DNA of 64,000 bases from Azoarcus sp. Aa7 (GCF_014822185.1 NZ_QVLR01000016.1:1-64000); one strand, 5' to 3'. Positions 19,252 to 32,431 are shown, counted from the stretch's first letter. A program made the numbers and translations. Notes: generated from the sequence alone by a model not told the origin.

Positions 19252-20512
19252 AGCGGCTCCCCCGGCCGGGCTCGCTGGCGATGCGCAGCTCGGCCTGGTG
19301 GCGCGACAGGATGTGCTTGACGATCGCCAGCCCCAGGCCGGTGCCGCCCGTCTCGCGCGAGCGGCCGCGGTCGACACGATAGAAGCGCTCCGTCAGGCGC
19401 GGAATGTCCTCCGCGTCAATGCCGATGCCGTTGTCCTCGACCGCAAATTCCCCGCGGCCGTCGGTGCAGCTCCAGCTCAAGCGGATGCGCCCGCCGGACG
19501 GCGTGTAGCGCACCGCGTTGCTGGCGAGGTTCGCAAACGCCGAGCGCAGCTCCTTCTCGCTGCCCAGCAGCGTCGCACAGCCCGCGCGCGCGTCGATGTC
19601 GGCATCGATCTCGTGCCGGCCGTTGGACAGCAGGCGCGTATCCTCGGCGATGCTATGCACCAGCGCGGCGACGTCCACGCGCTCCTCGACCGCCGCCGGC
19701 GCGCCCGTCTCCAGCGCCGACAGGGTGAGCAAGTCCTCGATCAGCGTCTGCATGCGCAACGACTGGTCCAGCGCGAGCTGCAGGAAGTTCGTCACGTCCT
19801 CGGGCGCGAAATCGTCGCGGCCGTCGATCAGCGTCTCGAGGAAGCCCGTCACCACGGTCAGCGGCGTGCGCAGCTCGTGCGACACGTTGGCGATGAAATC
19901 GCGCCGCATCGTCTCCAACTTCTCCAGCTGGCTGACGTCACGCGACACCACCATCTTCTGCTCGTCGCCGAAGGGCACGACCTGCAACAACAGCGTGAGG
20001 CCCGCCCGACGCGTCGAATGCAGCACCAGCGGATCCGCGTAATCGCCCGCCTGCAGGAAACGCACGAACTCCGGCTCGCGCACCAGCGTCGTCACGAGCA
20101 CCCCGTGGTCGCGCCGCCCGTCGATGCCGAAGTGCTGCTCCGCCTTGCGGTTGAGCCACTCGATGCGGTCGTTCGCCGACAGGTACAGCACCCCGTCCGG
20201 CATCGCCTGGCTCGCCTCGTGGAAGCGGTCGAGCGCGCCCGTCAGGCGCTCGCGCAGGTCGACCGCGGTGCGCGAGCGCCGGTCCAGGTCGTAGAAAATG
20301 TGCGCCCAGATGCCAACCCCGGCGGGCAGCGACAACCCCGCCGGCGCGTGCATCCATTCGACCAGGCGCTGCAGGTTCAGCAGCTGGTAGGCGAGCATCG
20401 CCAACAGGCCGGCAAACAGCATCGCCAGCGCCGCGACCTTGCCGCCGATCGCGCCGACGATCAGCGCCAGCAGGGCGACCAGGCCCAGCATGCGCACGGC
20501 CTGCACCCACAC
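19193..20512 (-). CDS. phoR: Phosphate regulon sensor histidine kinase PhoR
   Basis: PhoR is the inner-membrane kinase/phosphatase that controls PhoB in response to phosphate through the Pst system. The 439-residue protein has two N-terminal membrane segments with almost no periplasmic loop, a HAMP-like/PAS region (about 95-190), the HisKA box with H212 (FIANVSHELRTPL) and an HATPase_c domain (FANLASNAVRYTPSGG; DNGIGID; GGTGLGLAIVKHI). The GTG at 20512 is used here, but the frame remains open upstream (...FLIRPESRYV), so a non-ATG start further 5' is possible. It lies 56 bases after phoB. Confidence 0.95.
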   Translation of the reverse strand: MWVQAVRMLGLVALLALIVGAIGGKVAALAMLFAGLLAMLAYQLLNLQRLVEWMHAPAGLSLPAGVGIWAHIFYDLDRRSRTAVDLRERLTGALDRFHEASQAMPDGVLYLSANDRIEWLNRKAEQHFGIDGRRDHGVLVTTLVREPEFVRFLQAGDYADPLVLHSTRRAGLTLLLQVVPFGDEQKMVVSRDVSQLEKLETMRRDFIANVSHELRTPLTVVTGFLETLIDGRDDFAPEDVTNFLQLALDQSLRMQTLIEDLLTLSALETGAPAAVEERVDVAALVHSIAEDTRLLSNGRHEIDADIDARAGCATLLGSEKELRSAFANLASNAVRYTPSGGRIRLSWSCTDGRGEFAVEDNGIGIDAEDIPRLTERFYRVDRGRSRETGGTGLGLAIVKHILSRHQAELRIASEPGRGSRFSARFPASRLGPATPALRS

Positions 20513-20568
20513 GTATCGCGATTCCGGTCTGATGAGGAACTCCCGCTCGAGACTGCCAGGCCGGAATC

Positions 20569-21273
20569 TTACACGCCGGCCACGGCCGGCTGGGCCGACA
20601 GGCGATAGCCGCTGCCGCGCACGGTCTGGATCAGCCCGTCGTGGCCAACCGGCTCCAGCGCAGCGCGCAGGCGCCGCACATGCACATCCACCGTACGCTC
20701 CTCGACGAAGACATGGTCACCCCACACCTGGTCCAGCAGCTGCGCGCGCGAATGCACGCGTTCGGGATGGGTCATCAGGAAATGCAGCAGACGGAACTCC
20801 GTCGGCCCCAGGGTCACCGGCCGCTCCCCCGCGGCGACACGGTGCGTCGCCGGATCGAGGCTCAACCCGCCCAACACCACGGGGTCTTCGGTCGCCTGCG
20901 GCGCGCGCCGGCGCAGCACCGCCTTGATGCGCGCGACCAGTTCGCGCGGGCTGAAGGGCTTGGTGATGTAATCGTCTGCACCCATCTCCAGGCCCGCGAC
21001 CTTGTCCTGCTCCTCGCCGCGCGCCGTCAGCATGATGATGGGGATCGTGCGCGTGCGCTCGTCCGCCCGCAGGCGGCGCGCCAGCTCGATGCCCGACATC
21101 CCGGGCAGCATCCAGTCGAGCAGCACCAGATCCGGCAGCGCTTCGCGCACGATGCGCTGCGCCGTCTCCGCGTCGCCGGCGCGCACCACGTGATGCCCGG
21201 CACGTCCGAGGTTGGCGGCAATCAATTCCTGGATCGCCGGTTCGTCTTCCACAAGCAGGATGTTCGCGGCCAT
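20569..21273 (-). CDS. phoB: Phosphate regulon response regulator PhoB
   Basis: PhoB activates phosphate-starvation genes when phosphorylated by PhoR. With the ATG at 21273 the protein has 234 residues: a receiver domain (ILLVEDE, phospho-acceptor D53 in LLDWMLP, K in YITKPFS) and an OmpR/PhoB winged-helix domain ([33 protein letters not shown]). An ATG seven codons upstream would add residues with no family match. The gene has a Pho box 42 bases upstream, so it is probably autoregulated. Confidence 0.97.
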   Translation of the reverse strand: MAANILLVEDEPAIQELIAANLGRAGHHVVRAGDAETAQRIVREALPDLVLLDWMLPGMSGIELARRLRADERTRTIPIIMLTARGEEQDKVAGLEMGADDYITKPFSPRELVARIKAVLRRRAPQATEDPVVLGGLSLDPATHRVAAGERPVTLGPTEFRLLHFLMTHPERVHSRAQLLDQVWGDHVFVEERTVDVHVRRLRAALEPVGHDGLIQTVRGSGYRLSAQPAVAGV

Positions 21274-21314
21274 ATTCACACTCCATGTCATCACACGCAG
21301 TGTATTGCAGGAAA

Positions 21315-21332
21315 TTGACGATTTTGTGACAG
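21315..21332 (-). promoter_or_regulatory. Pho box upstream of phoB
   Basis: On the minus strand this reads CTGTCAC-AAAA-TCGTCAA, two 7-base half-sites separated by four A residues. It matches the PhoB-binding consensus (CTGTCAT-N4-CTGTCAT) well, with a perfect 6/7 first half and GTCA kept in the second. A -10-like CAATAC follows about 10 bases downstream, where PhoB would replace the -35 contact. Confidence 0.7.
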
Positions 21333-21350
21333 GTCACGATCCCGCAACAA

Positions 21351-21386
21351 GCGCCTGCCCGCACCCCGCTGGGCACGGGCAGGCGC
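21351..21386. repeat. 11-bp perfect inverted repeat in the phoB/DUF971 gap
   Basis: GCGCCTGCCCG (21351-21361) and CGGGCAGGCGC (21376-21386) form a perfect 11-bp stem with a 14-base loop. It lies between the Pho box of phoB and a -10-like TATGAT (21396-21401) ahead of the divergent DUF971 gene. No T-run follows in either direction, so it is not a standard terminator. Confidence 0.45.
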
Positions 21387-21434
21387 CGATTCGGGTATGA
21401 TAGACACCCCCTCCATCCGCAAGCAGGGGCAAGC

Positions 21435-21857
21435 ATGGCCGGCCTCGACGACGACACCCCCATCCCCACCGCACTCACGCTGCACCGCAAGTCGCGCGTG
21501 CTGGAAATCGCCTTCGGCGAAGACCGGCAATACGCGCTGCCCTTCGAATACCTGCGCGTGTATTCGCCCTCCGCCGAAGTCCGCGGCCACGGCGTCGGGC
21601 AGGAAACGCTGCAGGTCGGCAAGCGCGACGTCGAACTCCTCGACATCGAGCCGGTCGGCCACTACGCCGTGAAGCTGGTGTTCTCCGACGGCCACGACAG
21701 CGGCCTGTATTCCTGGGACTACCTCCACATGCTCGCCACGCAGCACGACACGCTGTGGCAGCAATACCTCGACCGCCTCGCCGCGGCCGGGGCGAGCCGC
21801 GATCCCGCCGACAACCCACCGCCCGCGCCCACGCACGGCTGCGGCCACAAGCACTGA
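21435..21857 (+). CDS. DUF971 family protein
   Basis: A 140-residue protein with the DUF971 domain (GBBH-like N-terminal domain), about residues 14-105. Typical stretches are [37 protein letters not shown] and [14 protein letters not shown]. The C-terminus ends in a Pro-rich linker and a THGCGHKH tail that could bind a metal. The function is not established; in betaproteobacteria the gene is often directly upstream of ubiE, as here (2-base gap). Confidence 0.9.
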   Translation: MAGLDDDTPIPTALTLHRKSRVLEIAFGEDRQYALPFEYLRVYSPSAEVRGHGVGQETLQVGKRDVELLDIEPVGHYAVKLVFSDGHDSGLYSWDYLHMLATQHDTLWQQYLDRLAAAGASRDPADNPPPAPTHGCGHKH

Positions 21858-21859
21858 AC

Positions 21860-22597
21860 ATGAACGACAAGACCACCCACTTCGGCTTCCAGACGGTCGC
21901 CGAAGGCGAGAAGCAGCAACGCGTCGCCGAGGTCTTCTCCTCGGTCGCGACCAAGTACGACATCATGAACGACCTGATGTCCTTCGGCCTGCACCGGCTG
22001 TGGAAGGCGTTCACGATCCAGATCTCCGGCGTGGGCCGCGGCGACCGCGTGCTCGACGTCGCCGGCGGCACCGCCGACCTCTCGCTCGCGTTCGCCAAGC
22101 GCGTCGGGCGCGAGGGCCAGGTCTGGCTCACCGACATCAACCACGCCATGCTCTCGGTCGGCCGCGACCGCGTGCTCGACCGCGGCTACGCGCTGCCCGT
22201 CGCGCAGTGCAACGCCGAGAAGCTGCCCTTCCCCGACAACTGGTTCGACTGCGTGACGGTCGCCTTCGGCCTGCGCAACATGACCCACAAGGACTCCGCG
22301 CTGGCCGAGATGCGTCGCGTGCTGCGTCCGGGCGGGCGCCTCCTGGTGCTCGAATTCTCCAAGGTGTGGGGCCCGCTTTCGCCCGCCTACGACCTCTACT
22401 CCTTCAAGATCCTGCCGTGGATGGGCCAGAAGGTTGCTGGCGACGCCGACAGCTACCGCTATCTCGCCGAGTCGATCCGCATGCATCCGCCGCAGGAGGA
22501 ACTCAAGGCGCTGATGGAACAAGTCGGCTTCAAGCGGGTCGACTACTTCAACCTCAGCGCCGGCATCGTCGCGCTGCACCGCGGCTACAAGGTCTGA
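21860..22597 (+). CDS. ubiE: Demethylmenaquinone/demethoxyubiquinol C-methyltransferase UbiE
   Basis: UbiE is the SAM-dependent C-methyltransferase of ubiquinone and menaquinone biosynthesis. The 245-residue protein has the hallmark THFGFQTV start, [22 protein letters not shown], the SAM-binding [16 protein letters not shown] and [19 protein letters not shown], and the C-terminal [17 protein letters not shown]. It lies between the DUF971 gene and a Tim44-like gene, with ubiJ two genes later. Confidence 0.97.
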   Translation: MNDKTTHFGFQTVAEGEKQQRVAEVFSSVATKYDIMNDLMSFGLHRLWKAFTIQISGVGRGDRVLDVAGGTADLSLAFAKRVGREGQVWLTDINHAMLSVGRDRVLDRGYALPVAQCNAEKLPFPDNWFDCVTVAFGLRNMTHKDSALAEMRRVLRPGGRLLVLEFSKVWGPLSPAYDLYSFKILPWMGQKVAGDADSYRYLAESIRMHPPQEELKALMEQVGFKRVDYFNLSAGIVALHRGYKV

Positions 22598-22676
22598 CCG
22601 CGGACGCTGAACCCGCAGCGCACGCGACGCCGGCCATCCCGGTCGGACCGCAACACGCCAAGGAGTGACACGCGCC

Positions 22677-23534
22677 ATGAAGAAGTCGATCCTCGCCCTC
22701 ATCGCCGTCGTCTTCGCCCTCGGCCTGGGCGTCACCGACGTCGAGGCCAGACGCCTCGGCGGCGGCAGCAGCCTGGGCATGCAAAGGCAGATCAGCCCAC
22801 CGCAGGCGCCGCGGCAATCCGCGGCGCCTGCCCCGCAAACTTCCCCGTCCAGCACCACGACATCGCAGCCCCGGCGTTCCTGGATGGGTCCCCTTGCGGG
22901 TCTCGCAGCCGGTCTGGGCCTCGCCGCGCTGTTCTCGCACCTCGGCCTGAGCGAGGAACTCGCGTCCGTCGTGATGATCGCCCTGCTCGTGTTCGCCGCC
23001 TTCGCGCTCTTCCGCCTGCTCACGCGCCGCGCAGGTGACTCCCGGGCCGGCCCCGGCTTGCAGTATGCCGGCGCCGTCCATGGCAGCAGCGCCACACCGA
23101 CACCCGAGTCGCCCGCTGCGATCCTCCCCGGCGGCACCGGCGACGCCGGTGCCCGGGCGTTTCCGCACGATTTCGACGCCGACGCTTTCGCCCGCCAGGC
23201 CAAGGTCAATTTCATTCGCCTGCAGGCTGCCCACGACGCTGGCAACCTCGACGACATCCGCGAATTCACGACTCCCGAGATGTACGCCGAGATCCGTCTG
23301 CAGATGGCCGACCGCGGCATGAGCGAGCAGAGCACCGACGTCGTCGAACTCGACGCCCAGGTGCTCGAGGTCGCGGAGGAAGCGCAGCGCTACATCGTCA
23401 GCGTGCGCTTCACCGGCCTGTTGCGCGAGGAGCCCGACGCGCTGCCCGCGACCTTCGACGAAGTCTGGCACCTCACCAAACCGCTGAGCGGCTCGGGGGG
23501 CTGGGTCGTCGCCGGCATCCAGCAAGTCGCCTGA
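22677..23534 (+). CDS. Tim44-like domain protein
   Basis: A 285-residue exported membrane protein. It has a signal sequence (MKKSILALIAVVFALGLG), a Pro/Ser/Gln-rich linker, one or two hydrophobic segments (about residues 80-120) and a C-terminal Tim44-like/NTF2-type domain (about 155-285, including FVRL-type helices, DDIREFTTPEMYAEI and TFDEVWHLTKPL). Bacterial Tim44-like proteins are poorly characterised. The ATG at 22677 gives a clean signal peptide; an AAGGAG lies 11 bases upstream. An alternative GTG at 22665 overlaps this site. Confidence 0.88.
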   Translation: MKKSILALIAVVFALGLGVTDVEARRLGGGSSLGMQRQISPPQAPRQSAAPAPQTSPSSTTTSQPRRSWMGPLAGLAAGLGLAALFSHLGLSEELASVVMIALLVFAAFALFRLLTRRAGDSRAGPGLQYAGAVHGSSATPTPESPAAILPGGTGDAGARAFPHDFDADAFARQAKVNFIRLQAAHDAGNLDDIREFTTPEMYAEIRLQMADRGMSEQSTDVVELDAQVLEVAEEAQRYIVSVRFTGLLREEPDALPATFDEVWHLTKPLSGSGGWVVAGIQQVA

Positions 23535-23569
23535 TCCCGCGACGCGCTGCCGCATTCCCCATCGAGAAC

Positions 23570-24172
23570 ATGTCCGCACTGAATTTCGGCACCCGCGGCG
23601 CCCTCGCCGCCATCAATCACCTTCTTGCGCGCGCCGACTGGGCACGCGAACGCCTCGCTCCGCACGCCGGCCGCTGCGCGCGCCTGCGCGCCGAACCGGT
23701 CGAACTGCTGTTCGCGATCGACAGCGACGGCTACCTCATCGACGCCGAAGCCGACCAGGAGCCCGGCGTCACCCTGTCGGTCCCGCTCCCGGCCCTGCCG
23801 GGCCTCGTCGGGGGCGACGCCAACAAGGCGATGAACGCCGTGCGCATCGAAGGCAACGCCGAGCTCGCCGACACGCTCGGCTTCGTGTTCCGCAACCTGC
23901 GCTGGGATGCCGAAGAGGACCTGTCGCGCATGTTCGGCGACATCGTCGCACACCGCATGGTCCAAGGCGTCGGCAGCCTGCGGCAGATGCATGAACGCGC
24001 GTGGGCCGGCCTCACCGGCAACCTCGCCGAATATCTGGCGGAGGAACAGCAGGCCCTCGTCACCCACGGCGCGCTCGCTGCCCTCGGCGACGAACTGCGA
24101 GCGCTACGTGACGATCTGGCACGCCTCGACAAACGCGTCGAGCGGCTCTCCACGGCCGGACGACGCAGCTGA
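23570..24172 (+). CDS. ubiJ: Ubiquinone biosynthesis accessory factor UbiJ
   Basis: UbiJ carries ubiquinone intermediates in the soluble Ubi complex through an SCP2 lipid-binding fold. The 200-residue protein has an SCP2 domain (about residues 15-120, including VRIEGNAELADTLGFVF) and the characteristic C-terminal helical/coiled part (LAEYLAEEQQALVTHGAL ... DDLARLDKRVERL). Its position after ubiE is the usual context. No ubiB follows here; the next gene is the convergent atpC. Confidence 0.92.
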   Translation: MSALNFGTRGALAAINHLLARADWARERLAPHAGRCARLRAEPVELLFAIDSDGYLIDAEADQEPGVTLSVPLPALPGLVGGDANKAMNAVRIEGNAELADTLGFVFRNLRWDAEEDLSRMFGDIVAHRMVQGVGSLRQMHERAWAGLTGNLAEYLAEEQQALVTHGALAALGDELRALRDDLARLDKRVERLSTAGRRS

Positions 24173-24289
24173 GCCCGCCCCCGCATGGTCCGGTCGAGGC
24201 CCTGCGCGGGCCCTCCGCCGAACCGGGGCCGGCAGCGCATCGGAGGGGGACCGGCACCCGGCAGGCGCCGGTACAACGCTGCAATTGAA

Positions 24290-24355
24290 ACCATTCGGGC
24301 TGAGCCTGTCGAAGCCCTGCCAATACCCTTCGACAAGCTCAGGGCGAACGGTTGT
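24290..24355. repeat. REP-like imperfect inverted repeat
   Basis: Left arm AACCATTCGGGCTGAGCCTG (continuing TCGAAG) and a right arm whose complement reads AACCGTTCGCCCTGAGCTTG (continuing TCGAAG) form an imperfect 26-28-bp inverted repeat. This 'TTCGACAAGCTCAGG' type is a widely dispersed intergenic repeat in proteobacterial genomes. It sits between convergent ubiJ and atpC. Confidence 0.6.
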
Positions 24356-24380
24356 AATTGATTGCCGCCTTGAAAATAGA

Positions 24381-24408
24381 AAAGGGCAGTCCTCGCGGAC
24401 TGCCCTTT
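24381..24408 (-). terminator. Intrinsic terminator of the atp operon
   Basis: A perfect 12-bp stem (AAAGGGCAGTCC / GGACTGCCCTTT) with a TCGC loop. On the minus strand it is followed by a T-rich run (TTTTCTATTTTC), so it is a strong rho-independent terminator 36 bases past the atpC stop. It could also work weakly for ubiJ transcripts. Confidence 0.85.
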
Positions 24409-24444
24409 GTGCTTCATGCTCGCCGCCGACGCGGCGAACGCCGA

Positions 24445-24870
24445 TCAGTGGCCGCGCTTGCGCAGCTTCTGGATCGCGGCGATCTGGGCGATCGCTTCGG
24501 CCAGTTCCGCCTGAGCCTTCGCGTAGTCCAGCTCCGACGACTTGTTCTGCAGCGCCTCTTCCGCCATACGCTTGGCTTCGAGGGCCTTGGCCTCGTCAAG
24601 ATCCTTGCCCCGGATCGCGGTGTCCGCCAGAACGGTGACCAGCCCCGGCTGAACTTCCAGGATGCCGCCGGCGACGAACACCAGCTCTTCTTCCGCCTGA
24701 TCCGGCACCTTCACGCGCACCGCGCCCGGCTTGATCCGGGTCATCAGCGGCATGTGGCCGGGCAGGATCCCGAGTTCGCCCGCTTCGCCGGGAAGCGCAA
24801 CGAACTCCGCCAGGCCGGAAAAGATCTGCTCTTCCGCGCTGACGATGTCCACGTGGACCGTCATTGCCAT
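24445..24870 (-). CDS. atpC: ATP synthase F1 subunit epsilon
   Basis: The epsilon subunit sits in the central stalk and can inhibit ATP hydrolysis. The 141-residue protein has the N-terminal beta sandwich ([32 protein letters not shown]) and the C-terminal two-helix domain ([26 protein letters not shown]). AAGGAG five bases upstream supports the first ATG. It is the last gene of the operon. Confidence 0.97.
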   Translation of the reverse strand: MAMTVHVDIVSAEEQIFSGLAEFVALPGEAGELGILPGHMPLMTRIKPGAVRVKVPDQAEEELVFVAGGILEVQPGLVTVLADTAIRGKDLDEAKALEAKRMAEEALQNKSSELDYAKAQAELAEAIAQIAAIQKLRKRGH

Positions 24871-24923
24871 GTTGACTCCTTTTCAAGGCCGCGCGACAGC
24901 GGACTGCCGCGCGGCGGGCCAGA

Positions 24924-26339
<1,416 letters not shown>

Positions 26340-26350
26340 TCAATATTCCG

Positions 26351-27220
26351 TTACACCGCGGCGGCGCCGCCGACGATCTCCGACAGCTCCTTCGTAATCG
26401 CGGCCTGGCGGGTCTTGTTATAGACCAGCTGCAGATCGCCAATCACGGTCTTGGCATTGTCGGAGGCGGCCTTCATTGCCACCATTCGCGCACTCTGTTC
26501 GGAAGCCATGTTCTCGGCGACAGCCTGGTACACCAGCGCCTCGACGTAACGCACGAGCATTTCGTCGATGACCACCTGCGGGTCCGGCTCGTAGAGGTAA
26601 TCCCACGAGCTGTCGGGGGTGCCCAGCTGCTCGCCGGACAGCGGAAGCAGCTGCTCCAGCACCGGCTCCTGCTTCATCGTGTTGATGAAGCGCGTGTAGG
26701 CAATGTAGACCGCGTCGAGCTCGCCGTTCTGGAACGCGTCGAGCATGACCTTGACCGGGCCGATCATCTTTTCCAGGTGCGGCGTGTCGCCCATCTGCAC
26801 GACGTGCGACATGACATTCGCGCCCATACGCTGCATGAAGCCGAAACCCTTGTTGCCGATGCAGCAGGCACGGATATCGGAAACGCCGTTGGCGTTCCAT
26901 TCCTTCATCGCGTTCAGCGCGACACGCTGGATGTTGGTGTTGAGACCGCCGCACAGACCCTTGTCGGTGGTGACGAGGATCAGGCCCACCCGCTTGACCT
27001 GGCCCTGCTGGACCAGGAAGGGGTGCTTGTAGTCGGTCACATTGGCCTGGGACAGGTTCGCGGCGAGTCGGCGGATCTTGTCGGCATAGGGACGGGCAGC
27101 GCGCATCCGGTCCTGCGCCTTGCGCATTTTGGATGCGGCCACCATTTCCATGGCCTTGGTGATCTTGCGCGTGTTTTGCACGCTCTTGATCTTGGTACGG
27201 ATTTCCTTACCGCTAGCCAT
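26351..27220 (-). CDS. atpG: ATP synthase F1 subunit gamma
   Basis: The central-stalk rotor subunit. The 289-residue protein has the two long terminal helices ([20 protein letters not shown] ... and ... [19 protein letters not shown]) and the middle Rossmann-like domain with [14 protein letters not shown]. It is co-transcribed with atpA and atpD in the standard order. Confidence 0.97.
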   Translation of the reverse strand: MASGKEIRTKIKSVQNTRKITKAMEMVAASKMRKAQDRMRAARPYADKIRRLAANLSQANVTDYKHPFLVQQGQVKRVGLILVTTDKGLCGGLNTNIQRVALNAMKEWNANGVSDIRACCIGNKGFGFMQRMGANVMSHVVQMGDTPHLEKMIGPVKVMLDAFQNGELDAVYIAYTRFINTMKQEPVLEQLLPLSGEQLGTPDSSWDYLYEPDPQVVIDEMLVRYVEALVYQAVAENMASEQSARMVAMKAASDNAKTVIGDLQLVYNKTRQAAITKELSEIVGGAAAV

Positions 27221-27241
27221 ATTCCGTCTCCGTCCGCGGCC

Positions 27242-28780
<1,539 letters not shown>

Positions 28781-28792
28781 CTGGGTATGCTC

Positions 28793-29329
28793 CTAGTTCT
28801 TTAGCGCAGCGGCCATGTTCGCGAGTTTGCCGCGGACCGAGGCGTCGATCACTTCGTCGCCGATGGCGATACGGACCCCCCCGATGAGTTCGGGGTCGAG
28901 GCTCACGCTGATGTTCAGTCTGGTCTTGAAACGGTTTTCAAGATCGGCTTTCAGCGTTGCCAGAGTCGCATCGTCGAGCGGGAAGGCGGAGGCGATTTCT
29001 GCCTCCTTGACGCCCTCATGTTCGTTCTTGAGATCGACGAACAGGTCACGGATCTCCGGAAGCACCTGCAGGCGTTCGTTGTCCACGAGGACGCGGACGA
29101 AATTCTGCAGTTCGGGGGTCAGGCCCTGACCCGCAACGTCGAGGAACAGCTGGTACAGCTGCTGCGCCGACAGTTTCGGGTCACTGATGCAGGCCCGCAT
29201 CGAGCTGTCCGCGGCAATCGCGGCCAGCCGATCGAGTGCTTCCGACCAAGGCCCCAGCGCACCTGCCCCGCGGGCCAGCTCGAAGGCGGCATCCGCATAG
29301 GGGCGCGCGATGGTGACGTTCTCGGCCAT
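28793..29329 (-). CDS. atpH: ATP synthase F1 subunit delta
   Basis: The delta subunit joins the peripheral stalk (b2) to the top of F1. The 178-residue protein has the N-terminal six-helix bundle starting [16 protein letters not shown] and the C-terminal signature [25 protein letters not shown] split across the last 40 residues. It lies 3 bases after atpF and 12 before atpA. Confidence 0.96.
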   Translation of the reverse strand: MAENVTIARPYADAAFELARGAGALGPWSEALDRLAAIAADSSMRACISDPKLSAQQLYQLFLDVAGQGLTPELQNFVRVLVDNERLQVLPEIRDLFVDLKNEHEGVKEAEIASAFPLDDATLATLKADLENRFKTRLNISVSLDPELIGGVRIAIGDEVIDASVRGKLANMAAALKN

Positions 29330-29332
29330 GAC

Positions 29333-29806
29333 TTATTGCAGTTCCTGTTTCAGGTTGGCGAGCAGGTCGGCATGCACCTGGGCGTTGATCTCGCGACGCA
29401 GGATGCGCTCGGCACCGGCGACGGCGAGGTTCGCGACCTGGTCGCGCAGGACTTCCTTGGCACGCTGCGCAGCAGCACCGGCTTCGCCTTGCGCGGCTTC
29501 GCGCGCCACGGCAATGATGCGGGCGGCTTCGGCACGGGCTTCGTCGAGGACTGTCGCTGCCTGCTTCTCGGCAGCACCGCGCACGTCACCCGCGGATTCG
29601 CGGGCCTTGCGCAGTTCCTCGACGACCTTCTTCTCGGCGAGAGAGAGGTCGGCCTTTGCCTTGTCCGCAGCCGCGAGCCCGTCCGCGATCTTCTTCGCGC
29701 GCTCGTCGAGTGCCTTCACGATGGGGGGCCACACGAACTTCATCGTGACCCACGCCAGAATGAAGAACACAACGAGCTGGGCAATCAGGGTTGCGTTCAA
29801 ATTCAC
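29333..29806 (-). CDS. atpF: ATP synthase Fo subunit b
   Basis: The peripheral-stalk subunit. The 157-residue protein has one N-terminal membrane helix ([20 protein letters not shown]) followed by the [18 protein letters not shown] hinge and a long Ala/Glu/Lys/Arg-rich dimerising helix. Only one b gene is present, so the stalk should be a homodimer, as in E. coli. Confidence 0.97.
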   Translation of the reverse strand: MNLNATLIAQLVVFFILAWVTMKFVWPPIVKALDERAKKIADGLAAADKAKADLSLAEKKVVEELRKARESAGDVRGAAEKQAATVLDEARAEAARIIAVAREAAQGEAGAAAQRAKEVLRDQVANLAVAGAERILRREINAQVHADLLANLKQELQ

Positions 29807-29864
29807 TGTTCTTGCTCTTCAGTTGTGTTCAATGAGGCCAATGGAGGCCAAATGAGCGAACCGA

Positions 29865-30119
<255 letters not shown>

Positions 30120-30169
30120 TTAGTAAAGAGATTGAAGTTAAAGAGAAACCAGTTACTACAAATAAACCG

Positions 30170-31000
30170 TTAGTGACTTTCGTGCGACTGGCCGATGTAG
30201 ACCAGCGTCAGCATCATGAAGATGAAGGCTTGCAGCGCAACGATCAGAATGTGGAACACGGCCCAGATCGAACCCGCGACGATGTGACCGACGAAACCGA
30301 AGACGGTGGCAGTGCCGCCAAGCAGCGCGATCAGCATGAAGATCAGCTCACCGGCGTACATGTTGCCGAACAGTCGCATGCCGTGCGAAACGGTCTTGGC
30401 GAGGAACTCGATCATCTGCATCAGGAAGTTGATCGGGTACAGCAGCGGGTGGCTGCCGAAGGGAGCGGTGAAGAGCTCGTGCACCCAGCCCGAGAAGCCC
30501 TTGATCTTGATGTTGTAGTAGAGGCACAGCAGGAGCACGCCGATCGACATGCCGAGCGTGCCGTTGAGGTCGGCGGTCGGCACGACGCGCAGGTAGGCGT
30601 GCGAGTCGCCGGTGATGGCTTGCCAGATGCGCGGCAGCAGGTCGACCGGCAGGAAGTCCATCGAGTTCATGAGGAAGATCCACAGGAACACGGTGAGGGC
30701 GACCGGGGCGACGAACTTGCGCGATTCGGCGCTATGCACGATGCCCTTGGCCTGGTCGGCGACCATCTCGACGAGGATCTCGACGGCAGCCTGGAAGCGG
30801 CCCGGAACGCCCGCGGTGGCCTTGTTGGCGGCGCGGATCAGGAAGAACAGCGTAACGACGCCCAGGAAAACCGAGAAAACCAGGGTATCGAGGTTCCACA
30901 CGCTCCAGTCGATGACCGCCTTCTGGGCATGACCGGTGGAGTTGAGGTGGGTGAGGTGGTGGACGATGTACTCGCCTGCGGTGGGTGCTTCGGTAGCCAT
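30170..31000 (-). CDS. atpB: ATP synthase Fo subunit a
   Basis: The stator subunit that forms the two proton half-channels against the c ring. The 276-residue protein has five to six membrane helices, the [13 protein letters not shown] segment, and the essential arginine in [16 protein letters not shown]. Spacing to atpE is 59 bases and AT-rich, as is usual before the highly translated c gene. Confidence 0.97.
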   Translation of the reverse strand: MATEAPTAGEYIVHHLTHLNSTGHAQKAVIDWSVWNLDTLVFSVFLGVVTLFFLIRAANKATAGVPGRFQAAVEILVEMVADQAKGIVHSAESRKFVAPVALTVFLWIFLMNSMDFLPVDLLPRIWQAITGDSHAYLRVVPTADLNGTLGMSIGVLLLCLYYNIKIKGFSGWVHELFTAPFGSHPLLYPINFLMQMIEFLAKTVSHGMRLFGNMYAGELIFMLIALLGGTATVFGFVGHIVAGSIWAVFHILIVALQAFIFMMLTLVYIGQSHESH

Positions 31001-31002
31001 AT

Positions 31003-31344
31003 TCAGGTCTTCACCAAAAATGCAAATAAATTCGCCTTCAGCGCCAGAATCAGACCAATGAAGAGGCCACCCCAGTGGACGTCTTCATACTGCAGTCCGA
31101 CCAGCACCAACAATCCCACTATCGACGCGACCTTGAGGAACTCGCCGACAAAAAAAGCTGTCACATGGCCTGACCCGCCGCGCTTGGCGACGAGGTGCAA
31201 CCGCAGCGCGAACAGGGCGCTCGGGAGCACACAGGAAAGACCTCCGAGTAACGCGGAGATCGCTCCGGCAGGGCCGAAAAAAACGGCCGCAATGGCCGTT
31301 GCAACGATCGTTGCGGCCAACTGCAGTAAAACCATCTTCAGCAT
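31003..31344 (-). CDS. atpI: ATP synthase subunit I
   Basis: A 113-residue protein with four hydrophobic segments, the first gene of the operon. AtpI assists c-ring assembly in some bacteria and is not part of the mature enzyme. The sequence is of the proteobacterial type ([29 protein letters not shown]). It ends 2 bases before the atpB start. Confidence 0.92.
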   Translation of the reverse strand: MLKMVLLQLAATIVATAIAAVFFGPAGAISALLGGLSCVLPSALFALRLHLVAKRGGSGHVTAFFVGEFLKVASIVGLLVLVGLQYEDVHWGGLFIGLILALKANLFAFLVKT

Positions 31345-31399
31345 GGGTCTGCCGCCGCGCCGCGCCGTTCAGGCGCCGACCGCCTTCAAAATTTCGCGA

Positions 31400-31428
31400 A
31401 TACTAGGGGTTAACCGTAACGAAGTCAA
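31400..31428 (-). promoter_or_regulatory. sigma70 promoter of the atp operon
   Basis: On the minus strand TTGACT and TAGTAT are separated by exactly 17 bases, matching the sigma70 consensus in five and four positions. The predicted start is about 49 bases upstream of atpI, within an AT-rich gap between atpI and parB. Confidence 0.7.
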
Positions 31429-31542
31429 ATATGTATCGCACTGCAGCATAGAATTTTCGCGTAGTCCTGCATCTTATAGAAGATACGCAGAATTGCGTAC
31501 ATCGCGGAGTCCGGCGACCGCGATCTGAACCTCGTGCCGCTC

Positions 31543-32403
31543 TCAGTCGAGGGGGCCGCGCAGGCGAGCGAGGAGACCGTCCAGCTGGTCAAGACTGCCG
31601 AACTGCAGCGTGACTTCGCCCGCCCCCTTGCGGTTGGCCTTGATCCGGACCGTCGCGCCTATGACGTCGGCGATTTCCTCTTCCAGCCGCACTAGGTCGC
31701 GGTCGGGGGTCTGCGCCGTTTTCTTCGGGCGCGGATTGACGGTCTGCTGGACCAGGCGCTCGGTGTCGCGCACCGACAGGCCGCGCGCGGCGACCTGGTT
31801 CGCGAGCTGGATCTGGCTCGCGCCGTCGAGCGGGAGGATGGCGCGGGCATGGCCCATGTCGATGTCGCCGGCCATGAGCAGCTCCTGCACCGGGCGCGCG
31901 AGGTTGAGCAGACGCAGGAGGTTGGATGCGGCCGGGCGTGAGCGGCCGACGGCGTCGGCGGCCTGCTGGTGGGTCATGCCGAATTCGTCGATGAGGCGCT
32001 GAATGCCGCCGGCTTCCTCGAGGGGGTTGAGGTCCTCGCGCTGGATGTTCTCGATCAGCGACATCGCGAGCGCGGCTTCGTCGGGGATCTCGCGCACGAG
32101 GCAGGGCACTTCGGCGAGTTCGGCGATCTGCGCGGCGCGCCAGCGGCGTTCGCCGGCGATGATCTCGTAGCCGCTGCCGTCGACCGGGCGCACGAGGATG
32201 GGCTGCATGACGCCCTGGGCCTTGATCGAGGCGGCCAGTTCCTCGAGCGAACCCGGGTCCATGCGCGTGCGCGGCTGGTACTTGCCGGGCCGCAGCGCCG
32301 AGACGCCGAGGGTCTGCAGTTCGCCGACGGATTCGTCGTCGTTGTTCGCCGCGAGCAGGGCGTCGAGGCCGCGGCCGAGGCCTTTGAGTTTGGGTCGGGA
32401 CAT
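31543..32403 (-). CDS. parB: Chromosome-partitioning protein ParB
   Basis: ParB is a CTP-dependent clamp that loads at parS and spreads near the origin. The 286-residue protein has the N-terminal KLKGLGRGLDALL, the CTP-binding GERRWRAA motif and ENIQREDLN, the helix-turn-helix (MTHQQAADAVGRSRPAASNLLRLL) and a C-terminal dimerisation domain. It follows parA by 28 bases. Confidence 0.97.
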   Translation of the reverse strand: MSRPKLKGLGRGLDALLAANNDDESVGELQTLGVSALRPGKYQPRTRMDPGSLEELAASIKAQGVMQPILVRPVDGSGYEIIAGERRWRAAQIAELAEVPCLVREIPDEAALAMSLIENIQREDLNPLEEAGGIQRLIDEFGMTHQQAADAVGRSRPAASNLLRLLNLARPVQELLMAGDIDMGHARAILPLDGASQIQLANQVAARGLSVRDTERLVQQTVNPRPKKTAQTPDRDLVRLEEEIADVIGATVRIKANRKGAGEVTLQFGSLDQLDGLLARLRGPLD

Positions 32404-32431
32404 GGGCTTGGTCTGCTGTATCGTGGGCGGG

